Shown here: positions 42,954 through 52,917 of the stretch, piece after piece | Layout: each line of letters begins with the position of its first letter | Numbering within the stretch: position 1 is the first letter of the stretch | NCBI GenBank assembly: GCA_027485915.1 | Contig: JAIXQA010000068.1 | Coordinates: forward strand, 33,649 to 97,648 | DNA length: 64,000 bases | Direction of reading: 5' to 3' | Source of the DNA: Alphaproteobacteria bacterium | GTDB lineage: Bacteria; Pseudomonadota; Alphaproteobacteria; Caulobacterales; Aquidulcibacteraceae | Notes under the pieces: model-generated | Databases searched by the model: none | Seen by the model: only the letters and a program-made list of their open reading frames with translations | Told to the model about the DNA's origin: nothing | Made by a program: the position numbers and the translations under genes

Positions 42954-45167
42954 TTAGGCCATAAACGCGGGCATCCAAGCTTCATGCGTCTGCTGAAGAT
43001 CGGCAATATCAATCATCAGGACGTTTTGAATGGCTAATTCGCATCCTCCTGCCGAGCCAAGGGCCGCACAGGGAATGGCTTTTTCTTCAAGGGCTGCGAA
43101 CACGCTATCGGCATGTGTTGGGTCAACGATCAAGAGGTAACGGGCTTGATCCTCGCTCAACAAGGCGGCCTCCACGCTGAGGTCCCGCGGGAGGGTGATC
43201 GCTAGGCCGGTGCCCGATGCCATGGCAATTTCGGCAGCAGCGATCAAAAGACCGCCGTCCGATAAATCGTGGCAGGACCGGATGTGGCCCGCTTGGATTA
43301 GGCTTCGTACTGCATCGCCTGTGATCCGTTCTTGAACCAGATCAACATGCGGCGGCGCGCCATCTTCGCGCCCCCATATCTCGCGTAGCGCCAAAGTGGA
43401 CCCAAGGCTGTCGGTTGTTTGTCCGACCAGTATGACCATATCGCCCATGTTTACGTCACCATAGCCAACGCGCTTGGTGTAGTCGCTCAGAAGGCCAACG
43501 CCGCCAATAGCGGGCGTTGGTGGGATCGCTTGGCCAGAGGTCTCATTATAAAGACTAACATTGCCCGATACCACAGGGAAGTCCAACGTCGCGCAAGCTT
43601 CAGCCATTCCATCGGTCGCGCGTACAAATTGGCCCATTATTTCAGGGCGTTGTGGGTTCCCAAAATTGAGATTGTCGGTGATGGCAATTGGGCTCGCGCC
43701 CGTAGCGGTTAAGTTCCGCCAGGCTTCTGCTACAACTTGCTTGCCGCCCTCATACGGGTCCGCCGAAACATAACGTGGTGTGCAGTCGCAGCTAATTGCC
43801 AAGGCTTTCTTGCTGCCATGAATGCGCACGATCGCGGCGTCTGAAGGCGTTCCGCTTTCTTCGAGACTATCTGCCATCACATGGCGGTCATATTGTTCCC
43901 AGAGCCAACGTTTGGAGGCACCATCGGGGCACGACAACAGCTTCAGCGTGGTGTCACGCCAGTCTGTGACTGGGGTCACCATCGCGCTCGTCACGGCAGG
44001 CTGTAGTACAGGCTGGATCCAAGGTCGATCATAATTGGGGGCATCTTCACTTAAAGGGGCCACAGGAATGTCGCAAACAATAGCGCCATTCCAATGCAGC
44101 ACCATCCTGCCGGTGTCCGTTGTCTTGCCAATAACGGCAAAATCAATGTCCCACTTTTTCATAATCGCTTCGGCCTCAGCCTCGCGGCCCGGCTTCAGAA
44201 TGGCCAGCATACGCTCTTGGCTTTCCGACAACATCATTTCATAGGGCGTCATGCCGGTTTCGCGAACAGGAACTGAATTCATATCAAGCTCAATGCCGAG
44301 ATATTCCTTACCGGCCATTTCTACCGAGGATGATGTGAGGCCCGCCGCTCCCATGTCTTGGATCGCTTCGATGCTGTCGGTCGCCATCAGTTCTAGGCAG
44401 GCTTCGATAAGTAGCTTTTCGACAAATGGGTCGCCCACTTGCACGGTTGGGCGCTTTTCTTCACTGGCTTCGTCAAATTCGGCACTGGCCATTGTTGCAC
44501 CATGGATGCCGTCACGGCCCGTCTTAGAGCCGAAATAGACGATGGGACTGCCAATTTTGGCACCTCGAGCGTAAAAAATCTTATCAGCATCGGCCAGACC
44601 CACGCACATTGCGTTGACCAGAATATTGCCGTTATAGCCGGGGTGAAAATTTGTTTCGCCGCAGACCGTGGGTACGCCAACGCAATTGCCATAGCCGCCT
44701 ATTCCGGCCACCACACCCGATACCAAGCGGCGTGTTAGAGGATGCTCGGGGCTACCAAAGCGCAACGCATTGGCAAGCGCGATCGGGCGGGCACCCATCG
44801 TGAACACATCACGCATAATCCCACCAACGCCTGTTGCCGCCCCTTGATAAGGCTCGATAAAGCTTGGGTGATTGTGGCTTTCCATCTTAAACACAGCAGC
44901 CTGACCGTCATCGATATCGATGACACCGGCATTTTCGCCGGGGCCTTGGATTACACGAGGGCCTTTAGTCGGAAATTTAGCCAAATGCCGGCGCGAGCTT
45001 TTGTAGCTGCAATGCTCGGACCACATCACCGAGAAAATGCCGAGTTCCGTCAGATTCGGCGCACGTCCCAACCGGTCCAGAATGATGGCATATTCTGCCT
45101 CCGAGAGGCCGTGTTCGGCAACTAGGGCGGGGGTCATTGGCGGTTCGGCGGGCGATACAGTGGTCAT
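42954..45167 (-). CDS. purL: Phosphoribosylformylglycinamidine synthase, small-type subunit PurL
   Basis: A 737-residue enzyme of purine synthesis, of the separate-subunit type that needs PurS and PurQ (not seen in the window). The ATP/substrate landmarks are [41 protein letters not shown], and the second half repeats this pattern ([32 protein letters not shown]). Length is normal. It precedes bolA by 31 bp, forming a purL-bolA unit. The divergent promoter region with the next plus-strand gene is 123 bp long. Confidence 0.96.
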   Translation of the reverse strand: MTTVSPAEPPMTPALVAEHGLSEAEYAIILDRLGRAPNLTELGIFSVMWSEHCSYKSSRRHLAKFPTKGPRVIQGPGENAGVIDIDDGQAAVFKMESHNHPSFIEPYQGAATGVGGIMRDVFTMGARPIALANALRFGSPEHPLTRRLVSGVVAGIGGYGNCVGVPTVCGETNFHPGYNGNILVNAMCVGLADADKIFYARGAKIGSPIVYFGSKTGRDGIHGATMASAEFDEASEEKRPTVQVGDPFVEKLLIEACLELMATDSIEAIQDMGAAGLTSSSVEMAGKEYLGIELDMNSVPVRETGMTPYEMMLSESQERMLAILKPGREAEAEAIMKKWDIDFAVIGKTTDTGRMVLHWNGAIVCDIPVAPLSEDAPNYDRPWIQPVLQPAVTSAMVTPVTDWRDTTLKLLSCPDGASKRWLWEQYDRHVMADSLEESGTPSDAAIVRIHGSKKALAISCDCTPRYVSADPYEGGKQVVAEAWRNLTATGASPIAITDNLNFGNPQRPEIMGQFVRATDGMAEACATLDFPVVSGNVSLYNETSGQAIPPTPAIGGVGLLSDYTKRVGYGDVNMGDMVILVGQTTDSLGSTLALREIWGREDGAPPHVDLVQERITGDAVRSLIQAGHIRSCHDLSDGGLLIAAAEIAMASGTGLAITLPRDLSVEAALLSEDQARYLLIVDPTHADSVFAALEEKAIPCAALGSAGGCELAIQNVLMIDIADLQQTHEAWMPAFMA

Positions 45168-45290
45168 GCGAGGTGTTTAGCGTGCGTTGGCTTTGGTTTG
45201 AAGGGCAAACGCCTTCTTCCCCTGCAGTGGAATCGCAATGGTTGCGCCAGCTCACTTGGCGAAGCGGGCAAATAGGCCCTACATCCACCT

Positions 45291-46805
45291 ATGGTGCATC
45301 CGATAGAACGTGATCCGGTGAAAATTGTTTCTAAGCCGATTTATGGTCCCCGCTTTGGCTTGGGAATGCTGGCGTTGGTCGCCTTGTTTTCTTTTGGGCT
45401 AGGCGTGGCATCGGGGGGGATTATCCTGCCATTTTTGCGATCGGCCGCCCCGGTTAGCATTGGGTCGGCTGCCACGCCACCTATGAAGGGGCAGACAGAT
45501 CAAGGTCTGCTTGCTGTTCTGCCCCAATCGATTTTGGCTGAGCTTGACCAGGTGCAAGGGCCGATTTCCACCAATCTATCTGTGGAACAATATCTCAACG
45601 ACATCGAAGTGCGGGCGTCTCAAGCTGGTTTTACCGCGTCTAGATCGTTTCAAAGTCTGCAGACAGGTCATGAGATTGGCTATGTTTTCAAGACAGGGCC
45701 TGCCGTTAAGGCAGGCGCGAATGGCATGCCTGAAACATTGGTCCTTCGGTTTCAGACGGGCCCACAATTAGGCACCTTAGTTTTAGCTGAAGTGCGGCGC
45801 GATGGGGCTGTCCAATCGCCTGGCAAGCGTTTTGCGGATCTGGTGCGCGCGGGGGCAAGCTTGCCCGCTCTACCCGAGACTCAGCTTTTGACAGGTCGTG
45901 GCCTAATCGAGATAAAGTCAGTGGATGGCGGTTCTGCAGCTTATCTCGATGGCGTTTTAATCTACCCGCGTCAGTCTGAAACCAAGGGCCAGGGTGACGC
46001 TTTGCTTCCGGATAAGACAGAAGCCGAGGTTCAGAAGCCGGCTGGAACATTGGGTTGGCCGCAAAAGCTGTCGATCCAAGCAGTTTGGCCTGCAACAGGC
46101 CTGCTGCCCGAGGTAGCTGTTCTGGTGGCGGGAGATCTTGCTCCAAAGCCCTGCTCCACGCGCGCCATTGTGCTTGATCTGCGCCGCGCCACGAAGATTA
46201 CCTTGGCCGAGCGACTTCAAAGCCATCGTGTGCGTCCCGAAATTGGGGCGCGTGGAGTTACATTGTCTGGGTTTTGCCCGCCAGCCCCGCGCCGCTCTGC
46301 TGAAGAAGAGGATTCTGATCCACAGCCTTTGCAGTCCGTGGCCTTTTACGACATAAAAGCCGGACTGGTCCGATGGGAGATGGCTGCAGCGCCTGTGCAG
46401 ATCCCCCAAGCCGAATTTACGCCTTGGCGGGAGTCCAATGTCACTCGAATTGCTTCGCCCATTGGGCAGAAGGGCGCATTGGCATCTGTCGCGTGTCGTG
46501 CCGGTGGTGGCTATACGATTGCTGTGTCTGGTCTACCCGGCCCCACGAAGGGTACGACCAGTGCGGTTCGGCTCATAAGTGCGGGTAAGGCAGCAACTCA
46601 AGCCATGACTTGGAAGCCGAGCGCCAATGGTTTTGAAGTAGATGGGCGGGCGGAGGCAGTGACGGCAGATCCATTCTTGGCTCGGTTTGGTGCCGGCCAG
46701 CCCCTCGAACTAACCGCCAATGGCGCATCTATCACCATATCGGCCCCACAGCCTGCCCAGCTGGAACGCTTGATCGCGCGTTGTCAGAAGTCGAAGGCGG
46801 AGTAA
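45291..46805 (+). CDS. Membrane-anchored protein, family not recognised
   Basis: A 504-residue protein that I do not recognise. One hydrophobic segment (about residues 24-50, RFGLGMLALVALFSFGLGVASGGIILPFL) would anchor it with the rest outside the cytoplasm. The remaining 450 residues are mostly beta-prone, with GHEIGYVFKTGPAVKAG, ETLVLRFQTGPQLGTLVLAEVR, and a cysteine-bearing second half (PCSTRAIVLDLRRATK, GFCPPAPRR, VACRAGGGY). There are four or so cysteines that may pair. It has its own promoter region, divergent from purL, and is convergent with bdhA, 9 bp from its stop. Function cannot be inferred. Confidence 0.55.
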   Translation: MVHPIERDPVKIVSKPIYGPRFGLGMLALVALFSFGLGVASGGIILPFLRSAAPVSIGSAATPPMKGQTDQGLLAVLPQSILAELDQVQGPISTNLSVEQYLNDIEVRASQAGFTASRSFQSLQTGHEIGYVFKTGPAVKAGANGMPETLVLRFQTGPQLGTLVLAEVRRDGAVQSPGKRFADLVRAGASLPALPETQLLTGRGLIEIKSVDGGSAAYLDGVLIYPRQSETKGQGDALLPDKTEAEVQKPAGTLGWPQKLSIQAVWPATGLLPEVAVLVAGDLAPKPCSTRAIVLDLRRATKITLAERLQSHRVRPEIGARGVTLSGFCPPAPRRSAEEEDSDPQPLQSVAFYDIKAGLVRWEMAAAPVQIPQAEFTPWRESNVTRIASPIGQKGALASVACRAGGGYTIAVSGLPGPTKGTTSAVRLISAGKAATQAMTWKPSANGFEVDGRAEAVTADPFLARFGAGQPLELTANGASITISAPQPAQLERLIARCQKSKAE

Positions 46806-46814
46806 TCGCAAATT

Positions 46815-47600
46815 CTATTGCGCCGTCCACCCCCCATCCATCGTCAGGATTGCGCCATTGATCTGGGCCGCGGAATCGCTGGCCAGAAAGAGTGCGAAAG
46901 CAGCCACTTGTTCAACAGTCACGAATTGTTTGGTCGGCTGCGCGGCCAGCAAAACATTTTGGATGACCTCTTCTTCGGTGATGCCGCGTGACTTGGCCTG
47001 ATCTGGAATTTGCGCTTTCACGAGACCGGTTAAAACATAACCAGGACAGATCGCATTGCAGGTGACACCCTCTTTTGCGTGCTCTAGCGCGACCGCTTTG
47101 GTCAGTCCCACGACACCATGTTTTGCGGCGACATAGGCAGATTTAAACGGGCTAGCCACCAAGCCATGGGCTGAGGCGATATTGATAATTCGTCCCCACT
47201 TTTGTGCGGCCATCCCCGGTATAGCGTGGCGGATTGTGTGAAAGGCTGAGCTGAGATTAATGCCGATGATTTGATCCCATTTTTCGGCTGGGAATTCTTC
47301 AATCGGGGCAACAAATTGAACACCTGCATTATTGACCAAGACATCCAACTGCCCGAAATGGGCCCGAGTCTTGGCCACCATGTCTTCTATTTCTGTCGGT
47401 ACTAACATGTTGGCTGGATGATAGACCACATCAACCTGATGGTGAGCCGCTAGTTTCGCCCGGGTGGCTTCAATCTGGGTCGCTTCACCTAATCCGTTGA
47501 TGACGACACCATAGCCAGCCGCTGCAAAGGCCTCAGCAATTGCCAATCCGATGCCGCTTGTGGAACCTGTGATTAGGGCGACTTTGGTTGCGGCAGGCAT
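46815..47600 (-). CDS. 3-hydroxybutyrate dehydrogenase (SDR family)
   Basis: A 261-residue SDR. The ATG at 47600 has GGAG about 8 nt upstream and starts the family motif ATKVALITGSTSGIGLAIAE. Further motifs are VLVNNAGVQFVAPIEEFP, RIINIASAHGLVASPFKSAYVAAKHGVVGLTKAVALE (Ser, Tyr, Lys all present), CNAICPGYVLTGLV and the C-terminal GAILTMDGGWTAQ. The YVAAKHG and ICPGYVLT segments fit D-3-hydroxybutyrate dehydrogenase of the polyhydroxybutyrate breakdown pathway rather than generic SDR; that assignment is by recall. No PHB synthase is near. Confidence 0.85.
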   Translation of the reverse strand: MPAATKVALITGSTSGIGLAIAEAFAAAGYGVVINGLGEATQIEATRAKLAAHHQVDVVYHPANMLVPTEIEDMVAKTRAHFGQLDVLVNNAGVQFVAPIEEFPAEKWDQIIGINLSSAFHTIRHAIPGMAAQKWGRIINIASAHGLVASPFKSAYVAAKHGVVGLTKAVALEHAKEGVTCNAICPGYVLTGLVKAQIPDQAKSRGITEEEVIQNVLLAAQPTKQFVTVEQVAAFALFLASDSAAQINGAILTMDGGWTAQ

Positions 47601-47733
47601 TTTGAGCTCCAATTCTGGCGAGATAGGTGTGGGTCGGGGCCAAAGAGCCACTTCCATTTGATGCAAGACGCATTAAAGGCAAAACGTTAGGACTGGAAGT
47701 TATGTTCCATTCATGAAGCGAGGAAAGTGAAGT

Positions 47734-48147
47734 ATGGACCCGTCGTTGCAAGCCTTTGTTACAGGGCTGCCTGACTTCTTGTTTCAGGGAGGTGTCGCCA
47801 TCCTGATTTGGGCTTTTGGGGTTTGGCTCTATATGGCGATCACACCGCACCGCGAGATTGAACTTGTGCGCGCGGGCAATAGCGCAGCCGGGCTATCTCT
47901 GGGCGGGGCGGCAATCGGTATTGCGATCCCCATAGCGGCGACTTTAGCAACGTCGCATGCTTTGCTGGATGTTATCATCTGGGGCCTGACTGCCTTAGTC
48001 CTTCAATTGGTTATGTTTCGCCTGGTCGACTTGGTCGTTCGAGACCTGTCGCGACGCATTGAGAATGGCGAGATGGCTTCGGCTGCTGTGCTTGTTGGCG
48101 TAAAGATTGGTGCCGCTTTGTTGACGGCATCGGCCTTGAATGGCTGA
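47734..48147 (+). CDS. DUF350-domain membrane protein (YjfL-like)
   Basis: A 137-residue protein with four hydrophobic segments. GVAILIWAFGVWLYMAITPHREIELVRAGNSAAGLSLGGAAIGIAIPIA is the DUF350 repeat unit: an amphipathic tail with EIELVRAGN followed by a Gly-rich membrane segment; a second similar unit comes near LSRRIENGEMASAAVLVGVKIG. The family's function is unknown; some members sit with stress-related envelope genes. It is 6 bp ahead of the membrane-anchored serine protease, so the pair is cotranscribed. Confidence 0.75.
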   Translation: MDPSLQAFVTGLPDFLFQGGVAILIWAFGVWLYMAITPHREIELVRAGNSAAGLSLGGAAIGIAIPIAATLATSHALLDVIIWGLTALVLQLVMFRLVDLVVRDLSRRIENGEMASAAVLVGVKIGAALLTASALNG

Positions 48148-48153
48148 TCGGAC

Positions 48154-49029
48154 ATGCTGAGACGGTTTGGCGATGGTATTTTGATCCTTTTGGTCCTGTC
48201 CATGGCCGCCGCTTGGATGCTCGGGCGCGTCAAGGATCAGGCCGGCGCAGAGCGCACCCCTGAGCCTGCAGAGACTTTTGTCGTGCCCGATCCAGAGACT
48301 GGCTCAGATGACGTGGCTGGACCTCTGTTGCCTGCGCCTAGCCCCTATGACGATCAGTCCATGGTAGAGGCGCGACGCGCGGGCCCTTGGTCGAGCGGGA
48401 CCGGCTTCGCCATCGGCGATAATGGTGTTTGGCTGACGGCCCGCCATGTAGCGCTCGGGTGTGACCGTTTGGGCGTGGTCAATGGGCAGGATCAAGAGTT
48501 GGTTGCGGCGTCCCTTGCCTATGTCTCGAAGCGGGCCGATGTGGCTATCCTGAAAACACAAGGTGGCCCTGAGCCTTTAGCGCTCGACCTCAATGAAGAC
48601 GATCTTCAAATCGGCGCAACTGGCTTCCATATTGGTTTTCCACAAGGCCAGCCCGGTGAAGTGGTCAGCCGCTTGATTGGACGCGAATTGATGATTACCG
48701 AAGGTGCGTGGCGTGGGCGGGAAAATACCTTGGCTTGGGCAGAAGTTTCGCGGTCTAAAGGGCTTCGTGGCACCTTGGGTGGGCTTTCCGGTGGCCCCGC
48801 CTTTGATGCACAAGGCAATGTAATCGGCATCACCATCGCGGAAAGTTTACGCCGAGGGCGGGTAATCACCACCAGTTCTGACAGTATCATACAGGCGCTG
48901 AAAGATGCTGGCGTGAAGCCTGAAGGGACCGCAATTGCGCCACTTCAACGAAACGAGTTTGGCCGTGCCGCCAATCGGCTACGGCGCGACTTGAAAGTGA
49001 TACAAGTTGTTTGCTTGCCGCCCGAGTGA
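48154..49029 (+). CDS. Membrane-anchored trypsin-like serine protease
   Basis: A 291-residue protein with one N-terminal membrane segment (about residues 8-24) and a short acidic/Pro-rich linker. The protease domain has the catalytic triad: His in WLTARHVALGC, Asp in SKRADVAILKT and Ser in LGGLSGGPAFDAQG. GTGFAIGDNGVWLTARHV is typical of DegP-like S1C proteases, but no PDZ domain follows and the enzyme ends soon after. So it is probably periplasmic and may act on a specific partner rather than as a general chaperone-protease. It follows the DUF350 gene with 6 bp between. Confidence 0.85.
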   Translation: MLRRFGDGILILLVLSMAAAWMLGRVKDQAGAERTPEPAETFVVPDPETGSDDVAGPLLPAPSPYDDQSMVEARRAGPWSSGTGFAIGDNGVWLTARHVALGCDRLGVVNGQDQELVAASLAYVSKRADVAILKTQGGPEPLALDLNEDDLQIGATGFHIGFPQGQPGEVVSRLIGRELMITEGAWRGRENTLAWAEVSRSKGLRGTLGGLSGGPAFDAQGNVIGITIAESLRRGRVITTSSDSIIQALKDAGVKPEGTAIAPLQRNEFGRAANRLRRDLKVIQVVCLPPE

Positions 49030-49041
49030 CGCTGTGGGGCT

Positions 49042-49362
49042 CTAGAGGCTTTCGCCAATCCAAGCGGAGATACGGCTTTTTGCCATCGCACCTACTTTGG
49101 TCGACACGACTTGACCATCTTTGAATAGCATCATGGTGGGAATGCCGCGGACGCCATAGCGTGATCCCGTGCTGGGGTTGTCATCAATGTTCAACTTAGC
49201 GACCACCAGCGAACCAGCCATTTCTTCGGAAATTTCTTCCAAAGCCGGGCCAATCTGTTTGCATGGGCCGCACCATTCCGCCCAAAAGTCCACAAGAACT
49301 GGGCCCGAAGCTTTTAGAACATCTGTTTCAAAGCTGTCGTCGGTGATGGCTAGGGTTGGCAT
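49042..49362 (-). CDS. trxA: Thioredoxin
   Basis: A 106-residue dithiol oxidoreductase. The active site is [13 protein letters not shown] with Cys31 and Cys34, and the cis-Pro is in [13 protein letters not shown]. It is the last gene of the addB-addA-trxA group, 27 bp after the addA stop, the standard order in alphaproteobacteria. It is convergent with the protease gene (12 bp). Length is typical. Confidence 0.96.
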   Translation of the reverse strand: MPTLAITDDSFETDVLKASGPVLVDFWAEWCGPCKQIGPALEEISEEMAGSLVVAKLNIDDNPSTGSRYGVRGIPTMMLFKDGQVVSTKVGAMAKSRISAWIGESL

Positions 49363-49389
49363 GGTGTGAACTCCAATTGGCTTGCCTCT

Positions 49390-52300
49390 TTAACTAGGTA
49401 GACCTGCGATAACGTGCAAGGCGTCGTCCAAAGTTTGATCAGGTAATTCCATCAAGCGCGGTCCATCGGTCCACAAAAGCGCGCAGCGAACTCGTTTGTT
49501 TGGCCAGTTGCCCTGAAGCAGGGCGCGATACGCAGCCATTTGGTTGAGATAAACTTGCGCAACGCCTTCGAGGGTGTGAGGGGGGGGGCGGTTGGTTTTA
49601 AAGTCCAGTACCAAAACTTCGGTTGGTGTTACGACTAAACGGTCGACACTCCCATTCACCACCATGTCTTCTGGCAAGCCGGGTCCGCGCCCTACAATAG
49701 TGGCCTCGGCACGACTGCCAGGCCCAAATAGTGCGGCGAAGGTCGGATCGCGCAATACCGCCAGCGTTTCATGCAGCATCGTATTGCGCGCTTCTTCGCT
49801 GAGGTCTGTTTCCCGCGCAAGACGGCGGCGCGCGCGGGCTTCCCATTGGTCTTCTGGAAGATCAGGTAGCCTTTGCAACAATTCATGGATCAGTCGCCCA
49901 CGCAAGAACCGGAGCCGTGCATCTGCGTGTAAAGGTGAAAGGGTGGCAGGCTCTGACCCATCCGGCGCAAGCGCCGAGGGGGCAATCCGCCGTGCACGTT
50001 GCTTCTCTGGGGGTGGCGGCTGATTGATCCAGTCCGGAAGTGGCACGGGTGTCGGTCTGACAACGGCGTCTGCAACTAAGTTTCCAGCATAGTCGCCCCA
50101 CAAAGTGAAATTGAACGCGTCACTCTCGCCTGCTTGACCCTTTACTACCCGGCCTGGCCCGATCAGGTCGAGAGCCTTTTCAAACAAGCTATACCAAGTA
50201 TCGTCACCTTTGGCGTCAGGATCATCCTTGGCGGCTTCGCCTGTTTCTTTCCTTTTTTGGCCATAGTGGAAGCCGCATAAAATCAATAGGTCGCGCGCGC
50301 GTGTCATGGCCACATAGAGAAGGCGCGCATCCTCTCGCTTTTCTGCTGCGGCTTGAGCTTCACGCAATTCTTTGACGACTGCTGAGTCCTCTTTCGCCGT
50401 CGGCGACCATAAAAAGGTTTGGTCATTTGGGTCGTAATAGAAGGTTGTTTTTGTCGCGGCTCTGGGGGATGTGGTTTCGGGCAAAATCACAATTGGCGCT
50501 TCGAGCCCTTTGGCTCCGTGGATCGTCATCACACGAATGCCATCAGCGCCTTGTTCCATTTCACGTTTCACATCGGCGGCATCATTTTCAATGGCAGCCA
50601 GAAAGCCATGTAGATTAGGCGTTTCGGTGCGGCCATGGCTGAGCGCGCGGCTTAAGAAGGCTTCTACTGGGTCTCGTGCTTCGTGGCCTAGGCGCTCAAT
50701 TAAAAGGGTCCAGCCGGTCTTGCCGCCTAAGCATGGCCGTTCAAGTATGGAGGCAAAAAATTCATAGGGTGGCATATGGCCCGCCCGCCCCAAAACAGAC
50801 TTCAATAGTGCGGCAACGGGGGTGTGGACTGGGTCGGCCGAATCTTGAAGCCGATGCCATAAGGATTGGGTGCCCCTGCCCCAAGCCAGCGGGAATAGAT
50901 GGGTATCATCATCAAAGAGGCCACAGAATGCACCTTTGAGGACGCAGGCCGTGTTGAAGTCATCCTGTGGCAAAAGTGCAAAGCGGCCGAGTGCAATGAG
51001 GTCTTGGATGGCCGGGTCTTCGACCAGCTTGATCCGGTCGGCCCCAGCGACAGGGACTTTATGATATTTTAAGCGCTTGATGAGCTGGTGGAAGAAGGGT
51101 CCGCGTTTTTTAACCAGAACCATGACGTCGCCCGGGGTCATTGGGCGTAGCCCGTCTTTCGTCGGAATGGCAAAGCCTTCGTTTAGGCGCGCTTTCAATT
51201 CCAATGCGATACGTTCTGCCAATCGGTTCCGGCTGCTGTCCTCGCGCTCAATATTAAGGGGATGATCCCAAGCCTCCGGCACTGCCGCCTTGTCGCCGGC
51301 CTGTGTCTTTGGCCACAATTCGACGGCACCCACATGGTCCGTTCGATGAGCTATGTGTCGGGTTGGGAAGGCATATTTGCGCTCAAAGGGCAAATTTTCG
51401 TGATCCGCGGCCAAGACTTCGGGTCGGCCACCGACTTGGGTACAGGCCCAAACAGCATCAACGGCATCAAGGACTGTTTGGCTTGAGCGAAATGACAGCT
51501 CAAAGGTAAGGCTGCTTCTTTGTTTCGCTAATTCCGAAGTGGCTGATTCAAAGCGGGCTTTTTCGTCCAAGAAGCGTTCGGGCTTTGCGCCCTGAAAGGA
51601 GTAGATTGATTGCTTCTCGTCACCCACAATAAATCGGGTGCGCGGCTGGGTTGTCGCTTCTTGTTCCAGGACATTGAACAAGGGCTCTAACAAGTCCCAT
51701 TGCTGTGGATTTGTGTCTTGCGCTTCATCGATCAAAATATGAGCGAGGCCGGCATCGAGCTTGTAGAGGACCCAAGCGGCGGCTCCCTCGCCAGCCCGGA
51801 GTAGAGCAGAGGTGCGAACAAGGAGGTCGTCGAAGTCTAAGGCACCAATCGCTTGTTTTGCTTGGACCCATGCCGCCTTGAACCTAAAGACCGCCTTGGT
51901 TAGCGCTAGCGACCGATGATAAGTTTGAGCGGCGCGTAATTTTTCCTGCGCGGCGAGTAAGCCGTCAATCAAGGTACCACTGGGGTCGAACAAGGCTGTG
52001 ACGACAAAGTCATCTGCATATTTTTTCGTATATAGTCGCGTCCGGACAGTGCCGGTACCGGTTAGAATAAGGTCAGTCCAAGCGGCCCAAGCGCTATCCT
52101 TATCGGGCGCATGGATCAGGCGGTAGAGTCTCTTTGCGCTTTCGATATCGGATGAAGCGCCGCTTTCTAGGCGCGCTGCGCTGGCAGCCAAAACGGCGAA
52201 ATCCAACCTATCGAGTGCTTCATGCTGATAAGATTCTGGGTTACGGCTGGGGTCAATTTGAAGCTTTGTTGCGAGCTTCTTCGCGATCGCGACCAAGTCT

Positions 52301-52917
52301 GGCTCAATCGGCATGTTTGGCCCTGCTGCGGTCATGGCCTCCAGAATAAGCTTCTCATGGTCATCTTGGCTTGTGAGACGCGCGACGCTGAGGAAGGCTT
52401 CTCGATCTTGCGCAAAAGCTTCTTGAAAGACTTTTGCCTGCAAAGCTTTCGCGGCCTGATCCTCCAAAACAGTAAAGCCCGGCGGCACACCTGCTTCTAA
52501 AGGGAAGCGCTGTAGAATGGTTTGGCAAAAGCCATGAATGGTTTGAATCTTTAGGCCACCAGGCGTTTCGAGTGCCTTTGCGAACAAGGCGCGGGCATTG
52601 GCCAAAAAGCTTGGGTCGCGATCCCCAAGGCTTGGATCCAGTTTCCGGAGCGCTTCTGTCAGTTTATCGTCCGGCGAAATCGTCCAAGACCCTAAGAGTT
52701 CATAAAGCCTTGTCTGCATCTCCGCTGCGGCGGCTTTTGTATAGGTTACGGCCAGAATTTTTGCCGGGTCGGAGCCGCGCAAAAGCAGGCGTGCGATGCG
52801 ATCAATGAGGACTTTGGTCTTGCCGGCACCTGCATTCGCGCTTGCCCAGATGGATAGTTCTGGAGTGGCGGCAATGGCTTGGTTTTTGGTGGTAAGATCA
52901 AGGATGGCGCTGGTCAT
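49390..52917 (-). CDS. addA: Double-strand break repair helicase-nuclease AddA
   Basis: A 1175-residue UvrD-type helicase with a C-terminal nuclease. Walker A is SANAGAGKTKVLIDRI near the start, motif II is in ILIDEAQDTNPQQWDLL, the FIVGDEKQSIYSFQGA segment is motif III, and YVAMTRARDLLILCG is motif VI. The nuclease catalytic core is LVLDFKTNRPPP near residue 1120. Alphaproteobacterial AddA of this size pairs with AddB to process DNA ends for RecA and fulfils the RecBCD role. It overlaps the end of addB by 4 bp (ATGA), so the two are translated together. Confidence 0.95.
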   Translation of the reverse strand: MTSAILDLTTKNQAIAATPELSIWASANAGAGKTKVLIDRIARLLLRGSDPAKILAVTYTKAAAAEMQTRLYELLGSWTISPDDKLTEALRKLDPSLGDRDPSFLANARALFAKALETPGGLKIQTIHGFCQTILQRFPLEAGVPPGFTVLEDQAAKALQAKVFQEAFAQDREAFLSVARLTSQDDHEKLILEAMTAAGPNMPIEPDLVAIAKKLATKLQIDPSRNPESYQHEALDRLDFAVLAASAARLESGASSDIESAKRLYRLIHAPDKDSAWAAWTDLILTGTGTVRTRLYTKKYADDFVVTALFDPSGTLIDGLLAAQEKLRAAQTYHRSLALTKAVFRFKAAWVQAKQAIGALDFDDLLVRTSALLRAGEGAAAWVLYKLDAGLAHILIDEAQDTNPQQWDLLEPLFNVLEQEATTQPRTRFIVGDEKQSIYSFQGAKPERFLDEKARFESATSELAKQRSSLTFELSFRSSQTVLDAVDAVWACTQVGGRPEVLAADHENLPFERKYAFPTRHIAHRTDHVGAVELWPKTQAGDKAAVPEAWDHPLNIEREDSSRNRLAERIALELKARLNEGFAIPTKDGLRPMTPGDVMVLVKKRGPFFHQLIKRLKYHKVPVAGADRIKLVEDPAIQDLIALGRFALLPQDDFNTACVLKGAFCGLFDDDTHLFPLAWGRGTQSLWHRLQDSADPVHTPVAALLKSVLGRAGHMPPYEFFASILERPCLGGKTGWTLLIERLGHEARDPVEAFLSRALSHGRTETPNLHGFLAAIENDAADVKREMEQGADGIRVMTIHGAKGLEAPIVILPETTSPRAATKTTFYYDPNDQTFLWSPTAKEDSAVVKELREAQAAAEKREDARLLYVAMTRARDLLILCGFHYGQKRKETGEAAKDDPDAKGDDTWYSLFEKALDLIGPGRVVKGQAGESDAFNFTLWGDYAGNLVADAVVRPTPVPLPDWINQPPPPEKQRARRIAPSALAPDGSEPATLSPLHADARLRFLRGRLIHELLQRLPDLPEDQWEARARRRLARETDLSEEARNTMLHETLAVLRDPTFAALFGPGSRAEATIVGRGPGLPEDMVVNGSVDRLVVTPTEVLVLDFKTNRPPPHTLEGVAQVYLNQMAAYRALLQGNWPNKRVRCALLWTDGPRLMELPDQTLDDALHVIAGLPS

